DNA from: Cyclobacteriaceae bacterium | Lineage (GTDB): Bacteria; Bacteroidota; Bacteroidia; Cytophagales; Cyclobacteriaceae | Length of the DNA stretch: 64,000 nucleotides | NCBI GenBank assembly: GCA_016786495.1 | Contig: JAEUUJ010000047.1 | Coordinates: forward strand, 35,632-99,631 | Direction of reading: 5' to 3' | Part shown: positions 43,534-52,372 of the stretch, one piece after another | Numbering within the stretch: the stretch's first letter is position 1 | How the letters are laid out: each line of letters begins with the position of its first letter | The notes under the pieces: generated by a model | Databases searched by the model: none | Told to the model about the DNA's origin: nothing | The model's input: only the letters and a program-made list of their open reading frames with translations | Translations under genes and position numbers: made by a program

Positions 43534-46413
43534 TTAGTTTCTGATAATTTTTCCAGTGAATGTGACTGTGGGGTTGGTTCTATCGGATTGTTTCACCTGA
43601 TAGAAGTACAAGCCGGAAGGGAGCGGCAGTCCGGATAGCGACTGACCATTCCATTCAGCCTTAAGTAATCCCTCTTCTGCGGTACGGAAATCGTGTGATG
43701 CCCGGTATACCGTTTTTCCGGTTACGTCTGTAACCTGTAGTTCGTACATAGCCGACAGGCTTTCGCCGGGTGCATACAGCAGAATGCTGACATTATCGTA
43801 AAATGGATTTGGATAGGCCGTTCCAATCCGGAGTTCGGGTTGAAGAGAACGTTCCTGATTCGAGTAGGTGATGAAGATGTTATCACCTGCGTTAACCGTA
43901 TGACGATTCAGTAATTTCATGTTAATGAGGATTCCCTGCGTTGCATTGTACAGCGACAAGCTTCCCTGAATCGTTGTCACATCAGTTGAATTCCAGGAAA
44001 TCACAGCCTCAGCATAGTCGCCTTTAACAGTATAGTGCCACACGTGGCGGGTTGAGTCAGGAACCCAGTTGAACGAAACTTCCGGGGAATTTTTCAAACC
44101 TTCATGAACCAACCGCATTCCGGAAAGCATCGGTGGACTTAATACATCGTATTTATCGCGGCCGTTGCGCACGTCATGCTCCTGACGCATGCCCAGTCCG
44201 GAGAGTACATTGACAGAATTGCCACCCTGAACTTTCAGCGGTAGTGCCCATACCACTTCCTCCGAGTCGTTCGCGCGTAGCGCGTTTGTACGGACTGTTT
44301 TTCCGGAACTCACGCCCTGATTTTTGAGCGACACCGGAAAATTCAATTGAAGGGCTTCGTCGGCATATACGAACCCGCCCCCGAATACCGGTAGTTGATC
44401 ACCTTGTGCGAATGAAATCAACTCCTGATCATATAAGTATAGCGGACTAACCTTGTCACTTACCGAGCTGTTATTGTTCAGCACATCCTGCCAGCTGATT
44501 TGAAAAGGAAACGGGTTTCCAACCTGATTCCAACCCTGCGAAAGTTGGATGCTGGCCGGAGCGTTTGTGTGATTGCCAAAGCTCACACCGTCATTCCAGG
44601 TGAGGGTCACCGGATTTTTTGAAATGATCCAGTACGCTTGTCCCTGTGTCAGGTTCCCGGCTGCAAGACCTTCGTCAAAATCGACAAGCTTGTTATTCTT
44701 GTAATACGAGAACCGCCACTTTTTCTTGTCATAGTTCCCTAATACAGACTCCAGTGCATTGCGAAGGGAGTTATCGGGTAAGGAATAGGGAAATGAAATC
44801 ATCTGGTAGTTGTTCAGTTCCTTACCGGCGCTTAACAGCGGAATCGTTACAGACTCAACCTTCCGTTTGATCGAGAGATTTTCTTTGAGCGCAACCTGGT
44901 TCACGGCATCGCGTGCTTCCAGGTAGAACTGCATGCCCAACTCATCAACCCAGTCATTTAAAATACTGATTTGGTATGTGCCGGAAGTAAGCGTGAGGGT
45001 AGTGGCTGTAAAAGCTGATGCGGTGTTCGTGCGGTGGAACATCTTAACCTGAATCGCACCGGTGCCGCCATTCACGGTAGCATGAAGTACGTTGGGTGTG
45101 CCGTCAATAAACGTGGGCTCAAAGGTTACATCACCTAACGTTAAACTTCCGCCACCTCCGGTGGCAGTTGTTGTGGCCAGCAGTTCTACCATGTCTGACC
45201 CCGAGTTTACGGCCCGCGGTGCGTTGCGTGCCTGGAGTTTTAAATAGTACGTTGTGGAAGGGGTAAGACCTGCAACAATGCTGGTGGTTTCGGGTGCTGC
45301 AATGGTTTTGGGATTGTATCCCTCCACCGGAATGGTAAAGGACGCGTCTGTGTAAACATACAAGTCGTATTCTGTGGCACCGACTGAAGCCGACCAGTTT
45401 ACCTGAAATCCCGAAGAGGTAATGTTTGATTTATCAAAAAGCGTGGGTGATGCCGGAGCTGTTTTAAATGTTTTGATGTCGGAATTCACGGATGTTCCGG
45501 ATGCATTGACGGCCCGCACGCGGTAGTGATAGTTTGTGTTGGGCGCAAGTGCTGTAACGTCCGCGGAAGGAGACGCGGCCTCACTGCGGTTGTTGACGAG
45601 AAACGAACCAAATGTGTTTTCGGTCGATACATCGAGTTGATAACTCGCTGCTCCGGTAACACTGCTCCATGTGGCTTTAAATGCCTGACTCCGGACTTCA
45701 ACCGAATTTTGAACACCGGGTGCTGCGGGTCGGGTTATGATATTCCCGGTTACGGGAGTTGACTCACCGGAGTTATTTACGGCTGTCAACCGGTAGTAGT
45801 AGACTTTACCCGGCTCGAATATGCTGCGGGCATAGGTATCGGTGGCGTTGCTTAAGGAAAAGTTTTCATCAACCAGTTGGGTGAACGTGGCATCCGTGGC
45901 GACATCCACCAGGTATCCGTTCACTGTTCCGCTGGAAAGATTCCACGCGATCGTGATGCCCGTTGCGGAAGGTGAGGTGACCGACCGCAATACCGGAGCC
46001 GCCGGGTAGGTTAGTACCGTAATTGTCGGAGATGTATAATTTTGATTGAACGTAGGATTTCCGTTTTCTGGATCCGTGTATTGACAAGAAGAATTTACCC
46101 ACACCCGAACCTGGTAGGTTGTACCGGGCGTTAACCCGGGAATTGTTGCAAGTCCGTTCGGAGGATTAATTATTTTAGTCCAACCCAATTCACTTGGCAG
46201 TTTGTATTCAATACCATTTGTATAGGTGACGTGAATATCAGGGTCTGTCTCGGAAAGGGGTATTGCTCTTTGCCAGGTTACCCGGATTTCGGTTGCCGAA
46301 AACGGGGTCGCGCTTATTAACTGTGGTGTAAATACACATTGCGCACTTAGCTGAATAGAAAGTAGAAGACTTGCAGCAACGATTGCGGCAGCGAATGACG
46401 TAATTGGTTTCAT
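43534..46413 (-). CDS. surface protein with fibronectin type III domains and T9SS sorting domain
   Basis: A 959-residue secreted protein. After a signal peptide (LLLSIQLSAQ) come four fibronectin type III domains (about 28-133, 138-227, 229-317 and 320-418), recognisable by repeated GTTYQVRV, KVYYYRL, NYHYRVRAVN and TYYLKLQARN strands. A middle region with tryptophans (GWNQVGNPFPFQISWQDVL) resembles domains in other Bacteroidota surface proteins. The last 90 residues are a type A T9SS sorting domain: AYPNPFYDNVSILLYAPG, VTDVTGKTVY and LPSGLYFYQV, ending GKIIRN. It would be exported and fixed on the cell surface. It lies between an Ig-like gene and a caspase gene. Confidence 0.92.
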   Translation of the reverse strand: MKPITSFAAAIVAASLLLSIQLSAQCVFTPQLISATPFSATEIRVTWQRAIPLSETDPDIHVTYTNGIEYKLPSELGWTKIINPPNGLATIPGLTPGTTYQVRVWVNSSCQYTDPENGNPTFNQNYTSPTITVLTYPAAPVLRSVTSPSATGITIAWNLSSGTVNGYLVDVATDATFTQLVDENFSLSNATDTYARSIFEPGKVYYYRLTAVNNSGESTPVTGNIITRPAAPGVQNSVEVRSQAFKATWSSVTGAASYQLDVSTENTFGSFLVNNRSEAASPSADVTALAPNTNYHYRVRAVNASGTSVNSDIKTFKTAPASPTLFDKSNITSSGFQVNWSASVGATEYDLYVYTDASFTIPVEGYNPKTIAAPETTSIVAGLTPSTTYYLKLQARNAPRAVNSGSDMVELLATTTATGGGGSLTLGDVTFEPTFIDGTPNVLHATVNGGTGAIQVKMFHRTNTASAFTATTLTLTSGTYQISILNDWVDELGMQFYLEARDAVNQVALKENLSIKRKVESVTIPLLSAGKELNNYQMISFPYSLPDNSLRNALESVLGNYDKKKWRFSYYKNNKLVDFDEGLAAGNLTQGQAYWIISKNPVTLTWNDGVSFGNHTNAPASIQLSQGWNQVGNPFPFQISWQDVLNNNSSVSDKVSPLYLYDQELISFAQGDQLPVFGGGFVYADEALQLNFPVSLKNQGVSSGKTVRTNALRANDSEEVVWALPLKVQGGNSVNVLSGLGMRQEHDVRNGRDKYDVLSPPMLSGMRLVHEGLKNSPEVSFNWVPDSTRHVWHYTVKGDYAEAVISWNSTDVTTIQGSLSLYNATQGILINMKLLNRHTVNAGDNIFITYSNQERSLQPELRIGTAYPNPFYDNVSILLYAPGESLSAMYELQVTDVTGKTVYRASHDFRTAEEGLLKAEWNGQSLSGLPLPSGLYFYQVKQSDRTNPTVTFTGKIIRN

Positions 46414-46420
46414 GAGTTGA

Positions 46421-47158
46421 TTAGTTCAGATCAGGTAGTTTATCCATGGCTGGCAAGTCGCCAGAGCCCTGACCGCTTTGAGAGTTTGATAATAAAATAA
46501 TAGCGAGTGAGCCCGCGCCGAGAACGGGAATTGCTTTCAGCCACAAGGGCACCTTGCGTTTGATGATAAACGGATTGGTAGTTACCACTTCGTCTTCATT
46601 CTTCGAATCGCTGATCCGGAAATAATATGTGCCCGGCCGAATATGCGTGGGAAATCTGAACGTGTGATGACCCGCGTTTCCGATATTGGTGAACGCATGT
46701 ACTTTCCGGTTGTTTCTATCGTAAAGATCAAACACCAAAATATTCTGAGCAGAGCCGCCCGTCCAGCTCAAATTGTAGTCGACCTGGCGTTTAAATTTCT
46801 TGTATTGATTAATGGCCGAGGTGTTGATGAAGGGAATAAATAAGCGACCCCGGATCTCTAGCGACAATGGCTTGTTCAGCAGCGAGTCGGCTGGCACCGG
46901 AATGACGAAGCTTCTGTGAAGGCCGGTTTTTATGTCTAACCCAACATCACCCGTTGCGTTAAGCGGCTGCGTAAATCCGTCCCAGGAGGAGTACACCCGG
47001 ATGATATAGGAGTTACTCGGTACCGAATCGTTCAGGTTATACGTAACGGTTATCTGCTTGTTGTTAAGTGCGATTCCTGAGATTTCTATATTCTGGCCTG
47101 CAACTTTCCCGAAGAGCAGAAGTGCGCACGAAAGGAAGATTAAAAAGTTCTTATTCAT
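46421..47158 (-). CDS. exported Ig-like protein with C-terminal membrane anchor, unknown
   Basis: I do not recognise this 245-residue protein. It has a signal peptide (MNKNFLIFLSCALLLFGKVA, then GQ), two beta-rich halves of Ig-like character (ISGIALNNKQITVTYNLNDS, then NILVFDLYDRNNRKVHAFTN and PGTYYFRISD), one membrane helix near the C-terminus (LKAIPVLGAGSLAIILLS) and a polar tail of about 22 residues. It is the first gene of the operon with the FN3/T9SS protein (seven bases downstream) and the exported caspase. A periplasmic partner of those two is an inference. Confidence 0.65.
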   Translation of the reverse strand: MNKNFLIFLSCALLLFGKVAGQNIEISGIALNNKQITVTYNLNDSVPSNSYIIRVYSSWDGFTQPLNATGDVGLDIKTGLHRSFVIPVPADSLLNKPLSLEIRGRLFIPFINTSAINQYKKFKRQVDYNLSWTGGSAQNILVFDLYDRNNRKVHAFTNIGNAGHHTFRFPTHIRPGTYYFRISDSKNEDEVVTTNPFIIKRKVPLWLKAIPVLGAGSLAIILLSNSQSGQGSGDLPAMDKLPDLN

Positions 47159-47671
47159 GCCGCAATGTACGTGTCACGGGCGCGCAGGGGTTTGGTAATT
47201 TCGTCTCAATTACTGTCAACGATGTTACAATTACTTAACCGGTCTGTGATTGTCATTGAAAATGTTACACATACATCCCCCCATCTGCGTGATGATGTTC
47301 AGTAACCGGGCAAAGGTGTAATGAACGATTGTCAACAGTCAACAAGCGCGAGTGCCTGCGTTTTAAAAATGAGCAGATCGTCATGACAGTTTTCGCGACC
47401 GTCAGGAAGATACCTGAATGAATAATATATCTTGAAAAGAATTAATTTGAAGTAATAACAAACCCGGAATTCAAACCGCTAACGGCCAAATTCAGCATCT
47501 CCAGGGGTAATTGTGACAAATTTTCTAGCATTGCTAAATTTTTACCGCAAAACGCGTGAGTATTTTATGGAAAAGTGGGGGATATTGAGTCTTTTCACAA
47601 ACCCTTTCATGAAGATCAACGCTTACTGTTCTTCCCACAACGCTATTCGATGGAGGCATCATGAGCTGCTT
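47159..47671. other. 513-base divergent regulatory spacer with repeats
   Basis: No gene is supported here; a frame that extends the downstream gene back to 47513 has no signal peptide and is not used. GTCAAC occurs at 47215, 47331 and 47338; TGTTACA occurs at 47223-47229 and 47263-47269, 40 bases apart, each preceded by TGTCA. A perfect inverted repeat TAGCA-T-TGCTA lies at 47526-47536. These look like regulatory sites for the two divergent operons. Confidence 0.45.
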
Positions 47672-48397
47672 ATGAGCAGAAGTATTCTGATTGCCGTCTT
47701 TTCGCTATGGTTAGTTTATGTGTGCAGTGCTCAGCCTTCCGACACAGCTTTTGTTCAATCAGCACTTTCACGTGCAAGAAATGTAGGCATGCAAGTTGCA
47801 AAACCACAATGGCCAATCAATACGGGTGGGCAATATGTTGAATATACCTCGATTGAAGGCGAACACCCATACTTTGTTTCCCAATGGGTGAGCGGAACCG
47901 CGCGTTACCTGGGAACCAGCTATGGCGTGATGCTGCTGCTTGATCTGCGCGGGGACAGACTCATTATTCAGCATCCATTATATGACGTCAAGATTGAATT
48001 AAGCCCTGAAAAGGTCAGTAATTTTTCTTTCCTGGATTACCGCTTTATAAACGTCAATCGTGACTCAATAAAGAACCTTCCGGAGTCAGGTTATCATCAA
48101 GTATTAGCGGATGGTAGTGCCTTGCTACTGGTCCGTCACCAGAAATCCATCCAGCGCAGCATCGTTTCGCAAAAGGTCGTTGCAATCGTAAAAAATACGC
48201 ATCTATATTATATCATTCGGACAGGAGTTGCTACACCTGTCTGGTCGAAAAAATCACTTCTTAAAGCATTGGATGATCATGGCGATTTGAAGGCAGCGTT
48301 GAAAAAGAACAAGGTAAAGTTTGGTGGTGCCAGGGAGAGCGGGTTGTCAGCTGCTGTTCGTATTTATAATCGGCTTACCAACCCGGACAACAGATGA
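47672..48397 (+). CDS. exported protein of unknown function, TonB-receptor operon
   Basis: A 241-residue protein with a signal peptide (MSRSILIAVFSLWLVYVCSA, then Q). The mature part has GGQYVEYTSIEGEHPYFVSQ, ARYLGTSYGVMLLLDLRGDR and LADGSALLLVRHQKSIQRS, the pattern of an uncharacterised Bacteroidota family that I recall seeing upstream of STN-type TonB receptors. No catalytic motif is visible. The ATG at 47672 was chosen because only it gives an N-terminal export signal. Its stop overlaps the receptor's start as ATGA, so the two are translated together. Confidence 0.7.
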   Translation: MSRSILIAVFSLWLVYVCSAQPSDTAFVQSALSRARNVGMQVAKPQWPINTGGQYVEYTSIEGEHPYFVSQWVSGTARYLGTSYGVMLLLDLRGDRLIIQHPLYDVKIELSPEKVSNFSFLDYRFINVNRDSIKNLPESGYHQVLADGSALLLVRHQKSIQRSIVSQKVVAIVKNTHLYYIIRTGVATPVWSKKSLLKALDDHGDLKAALKKNKVKFGGARESGLSAAVRIYNRLTNPDNR

Positions 48398-51147
48398 AAA
48401 GACTTTTACTGTTAATCATTTTGGTTGCGCTTGCGTTCCCGGCCTTCAGTCAGACGCGCACCACCATTACCGGGAACTTCAAGGGACTTACCTTTTCCAA
48501 ATTTGTAGAAGAGGTTGAAAAGCAAACACCGTATCGTTTTTACTACAGGCAGGCCTGGGTTGATTCACTCACCATTCAAACAGGCGATTATACGGGTGAG
48601 GTAAGCAGTTTGCTGGAAATGATCGTTGAGGGTTCGGAGTTAAAGTTTGCCATCAGTCCTGAGTACAAAATCTTCATCACAAAAGATCGGAGCATCAGCA
48701 GTTCACTTGCGGAAGGCTTCTTTGAATCCGTGCAAAACCGCCCGGTCGTAAACTTGCCTAAGGATTTTGATCTTTCGTTTTTTGATGCAACCGCTTCGGG
48801 CAACCGTGTTTCTGCCAGAAAGATTGTTACGGTCGGAATTTCGGACGGCAATACTAATCCGGTAACGATGAATGGCTACGTATTAAACAAAGCTTCGGGC
48901 GAGCCGGTTATTGGCGCCTCTATTTACGTGGAAGGGTTGTCGAACGCTGCGATGAGCGATGCATCAGGTTATTACTGGATCGTGGTTCCAAGGGGGCGTC
49001 AAACGCTACGCCTCCAGAGTGTCGGAATGAAAGCGGCATCTTTTCCGATAGTGGTAAACGGCCCCGGTAAATTTGATATGGAGATGGAGGAGTCGATCAT
49101 CCCACTGCGCGAAGTGTTGGTTGTGGCTGACCGCGATGCGCGTGTAACATCAGTCCAGATGGGTGTGGAAAAGCTTGATATTAAAACGATGAAGCAAATG
49201 CCATCTGTACTGGGCGAAGTGGATGTCATGAAAATCATGCTTACGCTTCCAGGAGTACAAAGTGTTGGCGAGGGAGCATCAGGTTTGAATGTGCGCGGAG
49301 GAGCGACAAACCAAAATTTAATCTTGTACAATGACGCTCCCGTATATAATCCCAGTCACCTTTTTGGGTTTTTCTCGGTGTTCAACCCTGACGTCCTGAA
49401 AAGTGTTGAACTCTATAAAAGTGGAATCACAGCTGAGTACGGAGGCAGGCTTTCATCGGTGATGGATATTACGTCTCGTGAGGGAAATCTGAAAAAAGTG
49501 ACTGTAACGGGTGGCATAAGCCCCATAACCGGAAGACTTACGGTGGAAGGTCCGATTATAAAAGACAGAACATCTTTTTTGGTGGGTGCCCGTTCAACGT
49601 ATTCCGATTGGTTGCTGAGGCAACTGAAATCGCGGGAAATAAAAAACAGCAATGCTTCCTTTTACGACTTGAATTTCAACCTTAGCCATAAGATTGACGA
49701 CCGCAACAACTTGTTTGTATCAGCTTACACCAGCAACGACCGGTTTACATTTAACCGCGACACGCTGTATTCGTACAGTGATCAGAATGCAGCGGTGAAA
49801 TGGAAACACATTTTTACCAACAAACTTTTCGGTACGGTTACGGGCAGTTTCAGCCGTTACAAGTACAAAATTTCTTCTGAGGAGAATCCGGTGGATGCGT
49901 TCAATCTGGGTTTCCGGATTGGTCACATTAACGCTAAGGCAGATATCGATTTCTTTCCCAATACAGCACATTCCATAAAAGCTGGTTTGCAGTTCACGCA
50001 CTATGGTTTGTCGCCCGGAACGCTCACCCCGAGAGGAAATGAGTCGTTAATCATTGCTGATGAGGTTCAGCGCGAGCGCGGATTGGAAACAGCTCTTTAC
50101 CTCGGTGACCAATTCGACATCACACCCAGGCTTACCGTCTATGGAGGAATTCGCTATTCGGTATACCAGTTTCTAGGTCCGAGAGATGTTTTCCGGTACG
50201 CAAAGGGCGTTGAGAAATCCGAAGCAAGCATCACCGACACAACTTCATTTGATTCGGGTAAAACTATTGCCATGTATCACGGGGCAGAGCCAAGATTTTT
50301 CGTGCGCTATCTGATTGCAAGGAAAACATCGGTTAAGGTAAGCTATACACGGATGCGACAATACATCCAGATGTTGACAAACACCATTGCCGTATCTCCC
50401 ACGGATACGTGGAAGCTGAGCGACCGGTATATCAAGCCTCAGGTAGCGGATCAGTATGCTGCAGGTTTCTATCAGAATACCCGCAACGGGATCGAATTTT
50501 CTCTGGAAGGGTATTACAAAGTCATGCAAAATGCACTTGACTTTAAAGATGGCGCGGTAGTAACGATGAACCATCACATTGAAACAGATGTAATCAATGC
50601 AGATGGTAAAGCATACGGGGTGGAGTTTATGGTCAAAAAAGCTGCCGGCCGGTTAAATGGATGGATTAGTTATGCGTACTCCCGATCGCTGCTTCAATCG
50701 AAATCCCGAATTTCATCCGAACAGGTTAATGACGGAAACTACTATTCGAGTAATTACGACAAGCCTCACGCCATTAATTTTATTGGTAACTACAAGTTTA
50801 GCAGGCGATTTAACTTCTCACTGAACATTGTGTACAGTACGGGTCGACCAATAACGATACCGCTGGCCAGGTACGAGCAAAATGGTCAATTGTATTTGTA
50901 TTATTCCGACCGAAACGAGTACCGGATTCCGGACTACTTCCGCACCGATTTTTCTGTAAATGTTGAGGGTAACCATAAGGTTCGAAAGCTGGCGCACAGT
51001 TCGTGGACGTTTGCCGTATACAACCTTACAGGGAGAGCCAACGCGTATTCTGTTTATTTCGTACCTGAAGGCGATAGGATAAAGGCATACAAGCTTTCGA
51101 TTTTTGCCAATCCGATTCCTACCATTACCTATAACTTCAAATTTTGA
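48394..51147 (+). CDS. TonB-dependent receptor with STN and carboxypeptidase-regulatory domains
   Basis: A 917-residue outer-membrane receptor. After a signal peptide (LLLLIILVALAFPAFSQ) an STN domain (FSKFVEEVEKQTPYRFYYRQ to about residue 85) suggests contact with a regulatory or TonB-side partner. A carboxypeptidase-regulatory-like domain follows near 160-235 (GEPVIGASIYVEGLSNAAMS), then the plug with GLNVRGGATNQNLILYNDAP and PSHLFGFFSVFNPDVLKSVE, then the barrel ending in a terminal phenylalanine (YNFKF). It overlaps the preceding gene by four bases, and the DUF4249 gene starts 43 bases downstream. No sigma/anti-sigma pair is adjacent. The ligand is unknown. Confidence 0.93.
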   Translation: MKRLLLLIILVALAFPAFSQTRTTITGNFKGLTFSKFVEEVEKQTPYRFYYRQAWVDSLTIQTGDYTGEVSSLLEMIVEGSELKFAISPEYKIFITKDRSISSSLAEGFFESVQNRPVVNLPKDFDLSFFDATASGNRVSARKIVTVGISDGNTNPVTMNGYVLNKASGEPVIGASIYVEGLSNAAMSDASGYYWIVVPRGRQTLRLQSVGMKAASFPIVVNGPGKFDMEMEESIIPLREVLVVADRDARVTSVQMGVEKLDIKTMKQMPSVLGEVDVMKIMLTLPGVQSVGEGASGLNVRGGATNQNLILYNDAPVYNPSHLFGFFSVFNPDVLKSVELYKSGITAEYGGRLSSVMDITSREGNLKKVTVTGGISPITGRLTVEGPIIKDRTSFLVGARSTYSDWLLRQLKSREIKNSNASFYDLNFNLSHKIDDRNNLFVSAYTSNDRFTFNRDTLYSYSDQNAAVKWKHIFTNKLFGTVTGSFSRYKYKISSEENPVDAFNLGFRIGHINAKADIDFFPNTAHSIKAGLQFTHYGLSPGTLTPRGNESLIIADEVQRERGLETALYLGDQFDITPRLTVYGGIRYSVYQFLGPRDVFRYAKGVEKSEASITDTTSFDSGKTIAMYHGAEPRFFVRYLIARKTSVKVSYTRMRQYIQMLTNTIAVSPTDTWKLSDRYIKPQVADQYAAGFYQNTRNGIEFSLEGYYKVMQNALDFKDGAVVTMNHHIETDVINADGKAYGVEFMVKKAAGRLNGWISYAYSRSLLQSKSRISSEQVNDGNYYSSNYDKPHAINFIGNYKFSRRFNFSLNIVYSTGRPITIPLARYEQNGQLYLYYSDRNEYRIPDYFRTDFSVNVEGNHKVRKLAHSSWTFAVYNLTGRANAYSVYFVPEGDRIKAYKLSIFANPIPTITYNFKF

Positions 51148-51190
51148 CATTACCTAGCCGTATGTTAATTCCTTACCTAATCCGAAGATC

Positions 51191-52372
51191 ATGTTGAACC
51201 GAAATTCTCTATCCGCGTTCATCGGCACTTACATGTTCGTGCTTTTACTCGGTGCCTGCGTGGAACCAATAAATCTTCCTGTCAATGATGCTGACGTTAA
51301 TTTTCTGGCAGTTGACGCATATCTTGATGTGAGCCATGGAGAGGCAAATGTTAAATTGATGCGCGCTGTTCCGATAAACGAAGAGCGGTTGCCATTTGAA
51401 GACGATGCCTTTGTTGCTGTTGAAGATAATAGCAACAATCAGTACGTGCTGAGCAATCTGGATTCTGGAAGATACAAACTGACCGGCTTCTCACCGTCGG
51501 CCGATAGCCAGTACCGCTTGTACGTCAAAACATCGAATGGCAAAGAGTATCGTTCTGAATTTGTGACGGTGAAGTCTACTCCAGAGATTAAGGAACTCGC
51601 ATGGCGGGCCCGTTCGGATGGCACGCAGATAGTATTGGACACCGAAGATGAAAAGCGGGAAACGCGTTTTTATCGCTGGAATTTTGAAGAAACCTGGGAG
51701 TATCATTCACGGTATGTTTCCTGGATAAAATTCACTGGACAGGATGTTGATACAATTCTGTTGGATATTGTTGACTCACGCGGACCTGCAGACATGATCG
51801 ATAAGTGTTATAAGACGCGGTCATCTGCTCAAATTCTTACATCGTCAACGGAAGGTCTGGCTCGGGACATCGTGAATGATTTTGAAGTTACTTTTATTCC
51901 CGCGGGCGCTGAACGTCTCGGGTATCGGTATAGTATTCTTGTGAAGCAACAGGCCATCAGTAAAGAAACGTATGACTACCTTGAGAGACTTAAGAAAACG
52001 TCCCAGGATCTGGGAGGGCTGTATGCACCTCAACCATCCAAGGTTACGGGCAATTTCAAAAACGTGAACAATCCGGAGGAGACAGTACTTGGGTACTTTG
52101 ATGCGGGCTATTCAACCGAGATGCGTCTTTCGATAACGACCGATGAATTACCTTCTTATCTGCAGTTTCTGGAAGAATCGCCTTTCTCGTGCAGGATCGA
52201 CACTGCGACAATTGCGGAACTGCCAACGTTGTACGCCTCCGGTGCGTATACATTGCTTGAGTATTTTGCTGGCGAAGACGACACACCTATCGGATTTACA
52301 TACAGTACGAACAAGTGTGCTGATTGCAGAACAAGGGGCGGAGTAGCAACCAAACCACCCTTCTGGCCATGA
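51191..52372 (+). CDS. DUF4249 family lipoprotein
   Basis: A 393-residue lipoprotein, with a lipobox LLLGAC and modified C23. The mature N-terminus VEPINLPVNDADVNFLAVDA and the beta-strand pattern ANVKLMRAVPINEERLPFED, then YVLSNLDSGRYKLTGF, fit DUF4249, a family almost always encoded beside TonB receptors, where it may serve as a surface or periplasmic substrate-binding partner in the way SusD serves SusC. That role is inference. A late cysteine pair (CADC) lies near the end. The stop codon overlaps the start of the macroglobulin/plug gene as ATGA. Confidence 0.85.
   Translation: MLNRNSLSAFIGTYMFVLLLGACVEPINLPVNDADVNFLAVDAYLDVSHGEANVKLMRAVPINEERLPFEDDAFVAVEDNSNNQYVLSNLDSGRYKLTGFSPSADSQYRLYVKTSNGKEYRSEFVTVKSTPEIKELAWRARSDGTQIVLDTEDEKRETRFYRWNFEETWEYHSRYVSWIKFTGQDVDTILLDIVDSRGPADMIDKCYKTRSSAQILTSSTEGLARDIVNDFEVTFIPAGAERLGYRYSILVKQQAISKETYDYLERLKKTSQDLGGLYAPQPSKVTGNFKNVNNPEETVLGYFDAGYSTEMRLSITTDELPSYLQFLEESPFSCRIDTATIAELPTLYASGAYTLLEYFAGEDDTPIGFTYSTNKCADCRTRGGVATKPPFWP

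Noticed and set aside
47513-47671. N-terminal extension of the secreted protein at 47672
   Set aside because: The added residues would bury the signal peptide about 53 residues from the N-terminus; the internal ATG gives a normal export signal.
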